From Halomonas ramblicola (GTDB lineage: Bacteria > Pseudomonadota > Gammaproteobacteria > Pseudomonadales > Halomonadaceae): a stretch of 64,000 nt of DNA. The stretch lies in contig NZ_JAUFPL010000034.1 of assembly GCF_030409215.1 (NCBI RefSeq), positions 189,724 to 253,723 on the forward strand, in the 5' to 3' direction. A program made the translations under genes and the position numbers. This document shows, piece after piece, positions 57,692 to 64,000 of this stretch (within the stretch, counting starts at the first letter, position 1; each line of letters starts with the position of its first letter). The notes under the pieces were generated by a model, which saw only the letters and a program-made list of their open reading frames with translations, did not search any database and had not been told where the DNA came from.

Positions 57692-58147
57692 TCACTTCTT
57701 CTCGTCGTCACCCTTGCCGCCGGTGGGCTGGCCGATGGTCTGCTGCCAGAAGCGCATGTTCTCCTCGGCCAGTTCGCGCATCAGTTCCATGGGCGAGTGG
57801 CGCATGGCCTGCTGCCACTGGTCCTGCATGCGCTGCTGCTGCTCCATCATCAGCCGGGTGCCCTGCTCCAGGTAGCGCGCCAGGGGCAGCGGCTGGGCCA
57901 TGTCGTAGACGCGGATGAACTGGGCCAGCAGGTCGTTGGAGAACACCTCGGCGTCGCCGTCGGCCTGTTCCTGCTCGATGATGATCGACAGCAGGATGGT
58001 GCGGGTCAGGTCCTCGCCGCTCTTGGCGTCCTCGACGCGGAAGGGGACGTCCTCCAGCACCAGGTGGCGCAGGTCCTCGAGGGTCACATAACGGCTCTGT
58101 TCGGTATCATAGAGCCTGCGGTTGGCATACTTGCGAATCACGCGCAC
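57692..58147 (-). CDS. phaR: Polyhydroxyalkanoate synthesis regulator PhaR
   Basis: 151 residues. PHB/PHA accumulation regulator N-terminal DNA-binding domain (VIRKYANRRLYDTEQSRYVT) followed by the PHB_acc domain and a Gln/Met-rich helical tail. In relatives it represses phasin genes and senses PHA granules. Start is a GTG with GAGGAG seven bases upstream. Divergent from rsmE. Implies the host stores PHA. Confidence 0.92.
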   Translation of the reverse strand: MRVIRKYANRRLYDTEQSRYVTLEDLRHLVLEDVPFRVEDAKSGEDLTRTILLSIIIEQEQADGDAEVFSNDLLAQFIRVYDMAQPLPLARYLEQGTRLMMEQQQRMQDQWQQAMRHSPMELMRELAEENMRFWQQTIGQPTGGKGDDEKK

Positions 58148-58247
58148 GGCGCTGCTCCTCGTTCGGTGAGGGGGCGGTTGCCCCCGTATGCCCATTGTGC
58201 ACCGCGACACCGTCCATGCAAGGCATAGCCGCCAACGCGAGGCCCCG

Positions 58248-58961
58248 ATGAACCTGATCCTGCTCTCCCCCGAGGATATCGAGCACCCCCGCCTGGCCCG
58301 GATCACCGACCCGCGGCGCCTGCGCCACCTGCGCGAGGTACACCGCGCCGCGCCGGGCGACCGGCTCACCCTGGGCGTCGAGGGCGGCGGCATCGGCCGC
58401 GGCGAGCTGCTCGCCCTGGACGCCCGGGAAGCACGCTTCGCCCTGGACGACCTCGACCAGGCCCCGCCGCCGGTGCTGCCGGTGCACCTGGTGCTGGCGC
58501 TGCCGCGGCCGCGGATGCTGGCGCGCACCCTGGAGCACGTTACCGCCCTGGGGGTGAAGGCGATCACCCTGCTGCACACCCGTCGCGTGGAGAAGAGCTA
58601 CTGGATGTCGCCGGAGCTGACGCCGGAGAAGATCCGGGCCCACCTGGTGCTGGGCCTGGAGCAGGCCCGCGACACCCTCATGCCGGAGGTGACCCTGGCC
58701 AGGGGCTTCCGTCCCTTCGTGGAGGACCGCCTGCCGGGGCTGCTGGAGGACCGGCGCGGCCTGCTCGCCCACCCGGGCCTGGCCGGCGAGTGCCCGCGAG
58801 GCCTCGAGGAACCCTGCCTGCTGCTGGTGGGCCCCGAGGGGGGCTTCATTCCCTGGGAGGTGGAAAAGCTGCTCGCCGCCGGTTGCGAGGGGATCCACCT
58901 GGGGCCGCGCATCCTGCGCGTGGAGACGGCGGTGACTGCCCTGCTCGCCCGGCTCGCCTGA
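58248..58961 (+). CDS. rsmE: 16S rRNA (uracil-1498-N3)-methyltransferase RsmE
   Basis: 237 residues, SPOUT-class methyltransferase. PUA-like N-terminus (RRLRHLREVHRAAPGDRLTL) and the knot signatures LLVGPEGGFIPWEVEKL and LGPRILRVETA. Start at the ATG following GCGAGG. Convergent with the retropepsin-like gene. Confidence 0.95.
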   Translation: MNLILLSPEDIEHPRLARITDPRRLRHLREVHRAAPGDRLTLGVEGGGIGRGELLALDAREARFALDDLDQAPPPVLPVHLVLALPRPRMLARTLEHVTALGVKAITLLHTRRVEKSYWMSPELTPEKIRAHLVLGLEQARDTLMPEVTLARGFRPFVEDRLPGLLEDRRGLLAHPGLAGECPRGLEEPCLLLVGPEGGFIPWEVEKLLAAGCEGIHLGPRILRVETAVTALLARLA

Positions 58962-58988
58962 GTTCGACGATCGCGTTCGGCGCTGCCC

Positions 58989-59534
58989 TCAGTCGTCCTC
59001 TTCCGGGTCGTGCTCCACCAGCGGCGAATCGTCGTCGCAGTCCGGCTCGGTGAGGAAGGTGTCGCGCACGTCGAGCAGGCCCAGGTGGCCGATGGTACGG
59101 CGCCCCAGCAGCAGCGGATAGTTCATGTCGCCACGGTCACGCAGGCTGAACTGCTCCTCGTAGACGGTATCGCCCAGGCAGACCTCCATCAGCACCACCG
59201 GCCGACGGTCGACACCGCCGGCACCGCGCAGCCGGAGATTGCGGTACACCGGTAGCTCCAGGAGATCGCTGAAGGTCTCGCCGCTGGCCTCGTCCTCCAG
59301 CTTGAGGCGGAAGCGCACCCATCCTTCGTCGTCGCGCTCGAAGCGCTCGATGTCCCGGGCGTCCAGCGACGAGGTCAGGGCGCCACTGTCGAGCTTGGCC
59401 TTCACCTCCACGCCCCAAGGCTCCACGGTGGCCTTCTCCACCCAGCCGAACACCTTGTCGTCGGCCAGGGCGGTCGAGGCGCCCCCGATGGCCAGGCCGA
59501 CGGCCAGGGTCACGGCTCTCGCAACGGCTTTCAT
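58989..59534 (-). CDS. Retropepsin-like zinc protease family protein (RimB-type), secreted
   Basis: 181 residues with signal peptide 1-24 (ALA cleavage). The core carries the retropepsin-like AKLDSGALTSSLDARD motif and LLGRRTIGHLGLLDV. The family is called ATP-dependent zinc protease in databases, but no ATP site is present. Cytoplasmic relatives accompany rimK; this one is predicted periplasmic, with a Glu/Asp-rich end. Substrate unknown. Confidence 0.85.
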   Translation of the reverse strand: MKAVARAVTLAVGLAIGGASTALADDKVFGWVEKATVEPWGVEVKAKLDSGALTSSLDARDIERFERDDEGWVRFRLKLEDEASGETFSDLLELPVYRNLRLRGAGGVDRRPVVLMEVCLGDTVYEEQFSLRDRGDMNYPLLLGRRTIGHLGLLDVRDTFLTEPDCDDDSPLVEHDPEEDD

Positions 59535-59553
59535 CGGATGCTTCCCTCCAGGA

Positions 59554-60846
59554 TCAGCGGTTCAGGCGCTCCAGCAGGCGCAAGGTGGCGAAGCCGTCCG
59601 GCACCTCGCCGATCGACGCCTGGTACTCGCGCAGCCCGTCCCGGGTATTCGGCCCCAGGATGCCGTCAGGGTTCCCCACCTCGAAGCCGCGGGCATTGAG
59701 TTCCCGCTGCATCTCGCGTACCTGGCGGCGTGCCAACGGCTGTTCGTCGCGGGGCCAGCCGCCCAGGATGCCGTCGCGGCCGGCGATCTCATCGGAGAGA
59801 CTGGCCACCGCCAACGCATAGCTGGTGGCGTTGTTGTAGCGCAGGATGGCGCGGAAGTTGGGCCCCACCAGAAAGGCCGGTCCCCGGGCGCCGGCCGGGG
59901 CGATCACCGCGGCCTCGTCGAAGCCGGGCAGCTCGCCGCCACCCCGTGGGCGCACGCCCTGGGCGGCCCAGTCGCGGCTCGGGCGACGCGTGGCGAGTTC
60001 CGCCTGGGCGTGGTTGAAGTCCTCCGGCAGGGTCACCTCCACGCCCCAGGGCTCGCCGGCGCGCCAGCCGGCATCCTCGAGGTAGTTGGCCGTGGAGGCC
60101 ATGACGTCGGGGATGCTACCCCAGATATCGCGGCGCCCGTCGTCGTCGCCGTCCACGGCATGGGCCTCGAAGCTCGAGGGGATGAACTGGGTGTGGCCCA
60201 TGGCGCCGGCCCAGGAGCCCAGCATGCGCTCGGGAGCGATGTCGCCCGCCTCGATGATGCGCAGCGCCGCCAGCAACTCGCTACGAGCGAAGTCGCGACG
60301 GCGGCCATCATAGGCCAGGGTGGCCAGGGCCTCGAGGGTCGAGAAATCGCCGAAGTTGCCGCCGTAGTTGCTCTCGACGCCCCAGATGGCCACGATCACC
60401 TCGGCGGGCACCCCGTAACGCGCCTCCATGCGCCGGGCGGTATCGCGATGCTCGGCCAGCCGCTCGCGCCCGGTGGTGACCCGGTTCGCCGAGACGGCGC
60501 TGTCCAGATACTGCCAGATGGGCCGCACGAACTCCGGCTGGGAGCGATCCAGCTCGATCACCCGCGACCGGTAGCGCACACCGTCCAGGGCTCGGGCCAG
60601 GGTCGCCTCCGCGATGCCCGCGGCACGCGCCTCGCGGCGGAAGCGCGCCAGCCAGGCGTCGAAGTCCTCCTCGGGCTCGGCCGTGGCGCCCTCCTCCTGT
60701 ACCGCCGCCTCATCGTTCGTCACCATCGCGACGTCGTCACTCGCCACGCGCGCCTCGTCGGCGGCACTCGCCTCCCGCGCCGGGCCACTCTGGCAACCGG
60801 CCAGCATGGCCAGCGCCAGACACAGGGTCAGGGTCGTCCGTTGCAT
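59554..60846 (-). CDS. Lytic murein transglycosylase, MltB family, with peptidoglycan-binding domain
   Basis: 430-residue lipoprotein (lipobox LAGC, Cys18). An acidic linker spans residues 20-62, then the SLT_2 catalytic domain with Glu158 in WGVESNYGGNFG, GHTQFIPSSFEAHA, and a C-terminal PG_binding_1 domain (370-428: QRELNARGFEVGNPDGILGP). Cleaves glycan strands to 1,6-anhydro ends at the outer membrane inner leaflet or periplasm. 19 bp upstream of the protease-family gene, so likely one operon. Confidence 0.93.
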   Translation of the reverse strand: MQRTTLTLCLALAMLAGCQSGPAREASAADEARVASDDVAMVTNDEAAVQEEGATAEPEEDFDAWLARFRREARAAGIAEATLARALDGVRYRSRVIELDRSQPEFVRPIWQYLDSAVSANRVTTGRERLAEHRDTARRMEARYGVPAEVIVAIWGVESNYGGNFGDFSTLEALATLAYDGRRRDFARSELLAALRIIEAGDIAPERMLGSWAGAMGHTQFIPSSFEAHAVDGDDDGRRDIWGSIPDVMASTANYLEDAGWRAGEPWGVEVTLPEDFNHAQAELATRRPSRDWAAQGVRPRGGGELPGFDEAAVIAPAGARGPAFLVGPNFRAILRYNNATSYALAVASLSDEIAGRDGILGGWPRDEQPLARRQVREMQRELNARGFEVGNPDGILGPNTRDGLREYQASIGEVPDGFATLRLLERLNR

Positions 60847-60955
60847 GGTCAGAGAGCTCTCCTTGGCAGGATACAGCCGCGATCATCGCGCAGATCGGCC
60901 GCGGCCACCAGCCCCGCATGCCCGCCGTAGACGATCCGGGAAGGCGCACACGGGC

Positions 60956-61363
60956 TCAGGGCGCCTCATCGGAGGGCCCGGCCCGTCGTCGCGCGTCCCG
61001 CTCGGGTTCGAGCCCGCTCTCCAGGCGGTGGGTCAGGGGGTCGTAGTGGGGCTTGAGCTCGTCCTTCACCGTGCCGTCCCACAGCCGCGAGCCGACGAAG
61101 TAGCCGGCCCGACCGATCACGTGGGCCGCCACCGGGGCGGTCATCATGATGAACAGGATCACCCCCAGGGCCCGGGCCACCACCGCCACCTCGGCGAAGT
61201 GCAGGGCCACCGCCAGCATGATCAGCGAGGCGCCCAGGGTGGCGGCCTTGGTGGTGGCGTGCATGCGCGTCAGCAGGTCGGGCAGGCGCACCACCCCGAG
61301 CGCGGCCAGGAACATGAAGATGGCCCCCACCAGGATCAGCGCTTCCTTGAGCAGTTCAGTCAT
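60956..61363 (-). CDS. mnhG: Mrp/Mnh-type Na+/H+ antiporter subunit G
   Basis: 135 residues, three membrane spans. LVGAIFMFLAALGVVRLPDLLTRMHATTKAATLG is the MnhG signature region (about residues 12-45). A hydrophilic, charged C-terminal tail of about 35 residues follows. Last gene of the antiporter operon; overlaps mnhF by 8 bp. Confidence 0.94.
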   Translation of the reverse strand: MTELLKEALILVGAIFMFLAALGVVRLPDLLTRMHATTKAATLGASLIMLAVALHFAEVAVVARALGVILFIMMTAPVAAHVIGRAGYFVGSRLWDGTVKDELKPHYDPLTHRLESGLEPERDARRRAGPSDEAP

Positions 61364-61625
61364 CCCGCGGCCCTCCCCGCTCCAGGAAACGCGCGAAGCC
61401 GATGGTCGCCATGAAGGCCATCAGCGCCATGACGATGGCCACGTCGAGCAGACTCGGCACATCCGTGGCGATGGCCACCACCCCGATGATGCCGACGATC
61501 ACCGAGGAGAAGAGCTCGAGCGCCACCACCCGGTCGGGCAGGCTGGGCCCGAGGCACAGCCTGACGAAGGCCAGGCACAGCGCCAGCGCCATCAGCACCA
61601 GGCTTAGCATGATCACGATCGACAC
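61356..61625 (-). CDS. mnhF: Mrp/Mnh-type Na+/H+ antiporter subunit F
   Basis: 89 residues, three membrane spans. Signature RLCLGPSLPDRVVALELFSS and a DVAIVMALMAFMATIGFARF helix. Start is a GTG with AGGAGG six bases upstream, 25 bp after mnhE; an ATG five codons later is less well placed. Confidence 0.93.
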   Translation of the reverse strand: MSIVIMLSLVLMALALCLAFVRLCLGPSLPDRVVALELFSSVIVGIIGVVAIATDVPSLLDVAIVMALMAFMATIGFARFLERGGPRDD

Positions 61626-61650
61626 TCGCTGCCTCCTGTGGTGGAAGGGA

Positions 61651-62124
61651 TCAGTGGAAGAGTTCCAGGGCACGACGCTCCAGCTCCGCCAGGTTGCGGC
61701 GCAGCTCCGCCTCATCGTCCAGGAACATGGCGTGGATGTAGAGCATCCGCCGGTCGTCGGAGACGTCCAGGCTCAGGGTGCCCGGCGTCAGCGATATCAG
61801 GTTGGCCACGAAGGCGATCTCGACCTCGGTGCGCGCCTTCAGCGGCATGGCGATCACGCCGGGTTTCATGTACCAGGGCGGGGTGATGATGTCGAAGGCC
61901 ACCTTGAGGTTGGCCAGCAAGAGCTCCTTGAGGAAGAAGCCGACGAAGCGCACCAACCGCGGCAGGCGCTGGGCATGGCCAGCCAGCGCCGGCACCTGGG
62001 GCTGGATCAGCGCCAGCACCAGGTAGCCGAAGGTCAGGCCGGCCAGCAGGTTGAGTCCGCTGAAGTCGCCGGTGAGCACCACCCAGGCGAAGCCCAGCAG
62101 CAGGTTCCAGGCGGCGCCGATCAT
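61651..62124 (-). CDS. mnhE: Mrp/Mnh-type Na+/H+ antiporter subunit E
   Basis: 157 residues, two or three spans near the N-terminus ([20 protein letters not shown]), then a cytoplasmic part with [19 protein letters not shown], the MnhE signature. Start ATG overlaps the mnhD stop. Confidence 0.94.
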   Translation of the reverse strand: MIGAAWNLLLGFAWVVLTGDFSGLNLLAGLTFGYLVLALIQPQVPALAGHAQRLPRLVRFVGFFLKELLLANLKVAFDIITPPWYMKPGVIAMPLKARTEVEIAFVANLISLTPGTLSLDVSDDRRMLYIHAMFLDDEAELRRNLAELERRALELFH

Positions 62125-63638
62125 GGGCTCACCTCCCCGGGCGCATCGAGCACCGCCTCGATGTAGCGGGTCGGATCCAGCAGCTCGGCGGCCGAGGCCG
62201 CGGCCAGGGCGTGGATGGGTTCGGCGTTGAGGCCAATGTACAGGGTGCACAGCGCCAGCCCCGCCACCGGCGCCACCATCAGCCACAGCTCGCGCTGGCG
62301 CACCTCCGGATAGGGGTCGACGTCGCCCTCGGCCGGGGTCGCCTTCCAGAACACCTCGGCCCAGATCTTGATCATCGAGTAGAGCGTCAGCAGGCCCACC
62401 ACCAGGGCGATGGCGGTGACCCCATAGGCCTCGGCCTCGACCCCCGCCCGGATCACGATGAACTTGGCGAAGAAGCCCGACAGCGGCGGCATGCCGGCCA
62501 GCGACAGCGCCGGGATCAGGAACAGCACGGCGAGCCAGGGGTGGCTGCGGTAGAAGCCCCCCAGCTTCTCCAGCCGGTAGCTGCCGCCCAGCCGGTAGAC
62601 GATGCCGCTGACCAGGAAGAGGTTCGTCTTCACGATGATGTGGTGAGCGATGTAGAAGACCCCGCCGAGGATCGCCAGGGGCGTGAACAGCGCCAGTCCC
62701 AGGATCATGTAGCCGATCTGGCTGACGATGTGGAACGACAGGATGCGCCGGAACTCGTACTGGGCCGCCGCCCCCAGCACCCCCGAGAGCATGGTCAACC
62801 CGGCCCCCCACAGCAGGATCTCGTGGGTGTAGCCCGGGCTGTGGTGGAAGATCAGGGTGAACACCCGGTACAGCGCATAGACCCCCACCTTGGTGAGCAG
62901 CCCCGCGAACAGCGCCGAGACCGCCACCGGCGGCGTGTGGTAGGAGGCCGGGAGCCAGAAGAACAGCGGGAAGGCCGCCGCCTTGATGCCGAAGGCGACC
63001 ATGAACATCATCGCCAGGACATCGACCATGCCCTGGTCCTCCAGGCCGCCCAGGCGACGGGCGATGTCGGCCATGTTCAGGGTGCCCACCATGCCGTAGA
63101 GCAGGCCCACGGCGATCAGGAAGATGACCGAGGAGAGCAGGTTGAGGGTGACGTACTTGATCGCCCCCTCCATCTGCGCCTTCTCGCTGCCCAGGGTGAG
63201 CAGCGCGAAGGAGGCCACCAGCATCACCTCGAACCAGACATAGAGGTTGAAGATGTCGCCGGTGAGGAAGGCACCCGCCACCCCGGCCAGCAGCAGGTGC
63301 ATCAGCGGGAAGTAACCGAAGGCCTCATGGCCGCGCCCGATGGTGGCCAGGGAGTAGATCGCCACGGCGAAGCCGATGATGCCGGTGAGCACCACCATGA
63401 TGGCGCCCAGCAGGTCGGCCACCAGGCTGATGCCGAAGGGCGCCACCCAGCCGCCCATCTGCATCACCAGGATGCCGTCGCGACTCACCGAGGCCAGCAG
63501 CCAGACGCTGGTGCCCAGCAACCCGGCGGTGCCGCCCACGGCGACCAGGCGCTGCATCAACCGCGAGCGCCAGAACACCAGCGAGACGGCCCCCGCCATC
63601 ATCGGGATCAGCACGGGCAGCGCGATCTCGGGATTCAC
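62121..63638 (-). CDS. mnhD: Mrp/Mnh-type Na+/H+ antiporter subunit D
   Basis: 505 residues, about 14 spans, homologous to complex I NuoN/NuoM. Segments include [40 protein letters not shown] with the conserved Lys and Pro, and [14 protein letters not shown]. One of the proton-channel subunits. Overlaps both neighbours. Confidence 0.95.
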   Translation of the reverse strand: MNPEIALPVLIPMMAGAVSLVFWRSRLMQRLVAVGGTAGLLGTSVWLLASVSRDGILVMQMGGWVAPFGISLVADLLGAIMVVLTGIIGFAVAIYSLATIGRGHEAFGYFPLMHLLLAGVAGAFLTGDIFNLYVWFEVMLVASFALLTLGSEKAQMEGAIKYVTLNLLSSVIFLIAVGLLYGMVGTLNMADIARRLGGLEDQGMVDVLAMMFMVAFGIKAAAFPLFFWLPASYHTPPVAVSALFAGLLTKVGVYALYRVFTLIFHHSPGYTHEILLWGAGLTMLSGVLGAAAQYEFRRILSFHIVSQIGYMILGLALFTPLAILGGVFYIAHHIIVKTNLFLVSGIVYRLGGSYRLEKLGGFYRSHPWLAVLFLIPALSLAGMPPLSGFFAKFIVIRAGVEAEAYGVTAIALVVGLLTLYSMIKIWAEVFWKATPAEGDVDPYPEVRQRELWLMVAPVAGLALCTLYIGLNAEPIHALAAASAAELLDPTRYIEAVLDAPGEVSP

Positions 63639-63982
63639 GTGTCGGTATCCTTCATCTTGTCCAGGTCATCGGCGCGCACGATCTCCCAGGCGCGCCGGAT
63701 CAGCACCACGGCGAACGACAGCACGCCGAAGGCGATGACGATGGCGGTGAGCACCAGGGCCTGGGGCAGCGGGTCGGCCACGGCCGCCTCGGGCGCGGAG
63801 AGCCCCTCGGGCACCAGCGGCGGCGCGCCGCGGCGCAGGCCGGCGGTGGCGAAGATCAGCAGGTTGGCGGCGTTGGAGAGCAGCATCAGGCCGATCACCA
63901 GCTTGACGATGGAGCGGCGCAGCATCATGTAGATGGCGGCGGCGAACAGGATGCCGATGGCGACGGCCATCAAGGGTTCCAT
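63635..63982 (-). CDS. mnhC: Mrp/Mnh-type Na+/H+ antiporter subunit C
   Basis: 115 residues, three spans, NuoK-like: VGxxLFxAAxY-type start ([20 protein letters not shown]), [14 protein letters not shown], and [27 protein letters not shown] precedes the start. A TGA at 63992-63994 on the same strand is probably the end of the upstream antiporter subunit (A or fused AB), which lies past the window edge. Confidence 0.95.
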   Translation of the reverse strand: MEPLMAVAIGILFAAAIYMMLRRSIVKLVIGLMLLSNAANLLIFATAGLRRGAPPLVPEGLSAPEAAVADPLPQALVLTAIVIAFGVLSFAVVLIRRAWEIVRADDLDKMKDTDT

Positions 63983-64000
63983 GGGGCCTCCTCAGCCTGC

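Noticed and set aside
55252-57918. 888-codon plus-strand open frame opposite the kinase gene and purD
   Set aside because: Antisense shadow; both minus-strand genes have full family motifs.
63992-64000. 3' end of an upstream antiporter subunit
   Set aside because: Only a stop codon and two codons are in the window; mentioned under mnhC instead.

Overview
The window is a GC-rich (roughly two-thirds G+C), densely coded chromosomal segment from a gammaproteobacterium. Gene content and order point to a Halomonas-like member of the Halomonadaceae. The macromolecular-synthesis block (rpoD, dnaG, rpsU, tsaD, plsY, folB, folK, cca, glpE, apaH, apaG, rsmA, pdxA, surA, lptD, amgK, murU) and the OsmC/coq7/HIT block follow the order I know from Pseudomonas. 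Acidic protein tails and a Mrp/Mnh-type Na+/H+ antiporter fit a salt-adapted relative. I saw no rRNA, tRNA, CRISPR array, prophage or insertion sequence.

Layout. (1) 0.1-10.6 kb: an IalB-like periplasmic protein, then a minus-strand dimethylglycine catabolic operon (M19 dipeptidase-like protein, DUF5943 protein, dgcA, dgcB, etfA, etfB), mtgA, and a GbdR-type regulator. (2) 10.9-13.9 kb: glutathione-dependent formaldehyde oxidation (frmA, fghA) with a divergent LysR regulator. (3) 14-29 kb: a quinoprotein alcohol oxidation island. It holds a PQQ alcohol dehydrogenase with the extra Asp typical of lanthanide enzymes, cytochromes c, a XoxJ-like binding protein, an ABC transporter with its own binding protein and beta-propeller, two unrecognised secreted proteins, and divergently pqqABCDEF. 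(4) 29-30.2 kb: a deletion relic of a second frmA, 25-bp tandem repeats, and gfa. (5) 30.3-35 kb: a branched-chain amino acid/amide-type ABC transporter (livGF, binding protein, livHM). (6) 35.4-53.5 kb: a membrane protein and the housekeeping block. (7) 53.7-60.8 kb: OsmC, coq7, HIT, a phosphoribulokinase-like kinase with a leader micro-ORF, purD, phaR, rsmE, a retropepsin-like zinc protease-family protein and an MltB-type transglycosylase. (8) 61-64 kb: mnhCDEFG; the upstream antiporter subunit lies outside the window.

The first 30 kb has a common theme. Oxidative demethylation of dimethylglycine and alcohol oxidation both yield aldehydes, and gfa, frmA and fghA convert formaldehyde to formate through glutathione. 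The points most worth a second look are a SurA without parvulin domains, the lanthanide-type dehydrogenase cluster with its unassigned partners, the frmA deletion relic, the duplicated tsaD tail, a dispersed palindromic repeat family, the leader micro-ORF before the kinase gene, and metal-ligand losses in the dipeptidase-like and DgcA proteins.
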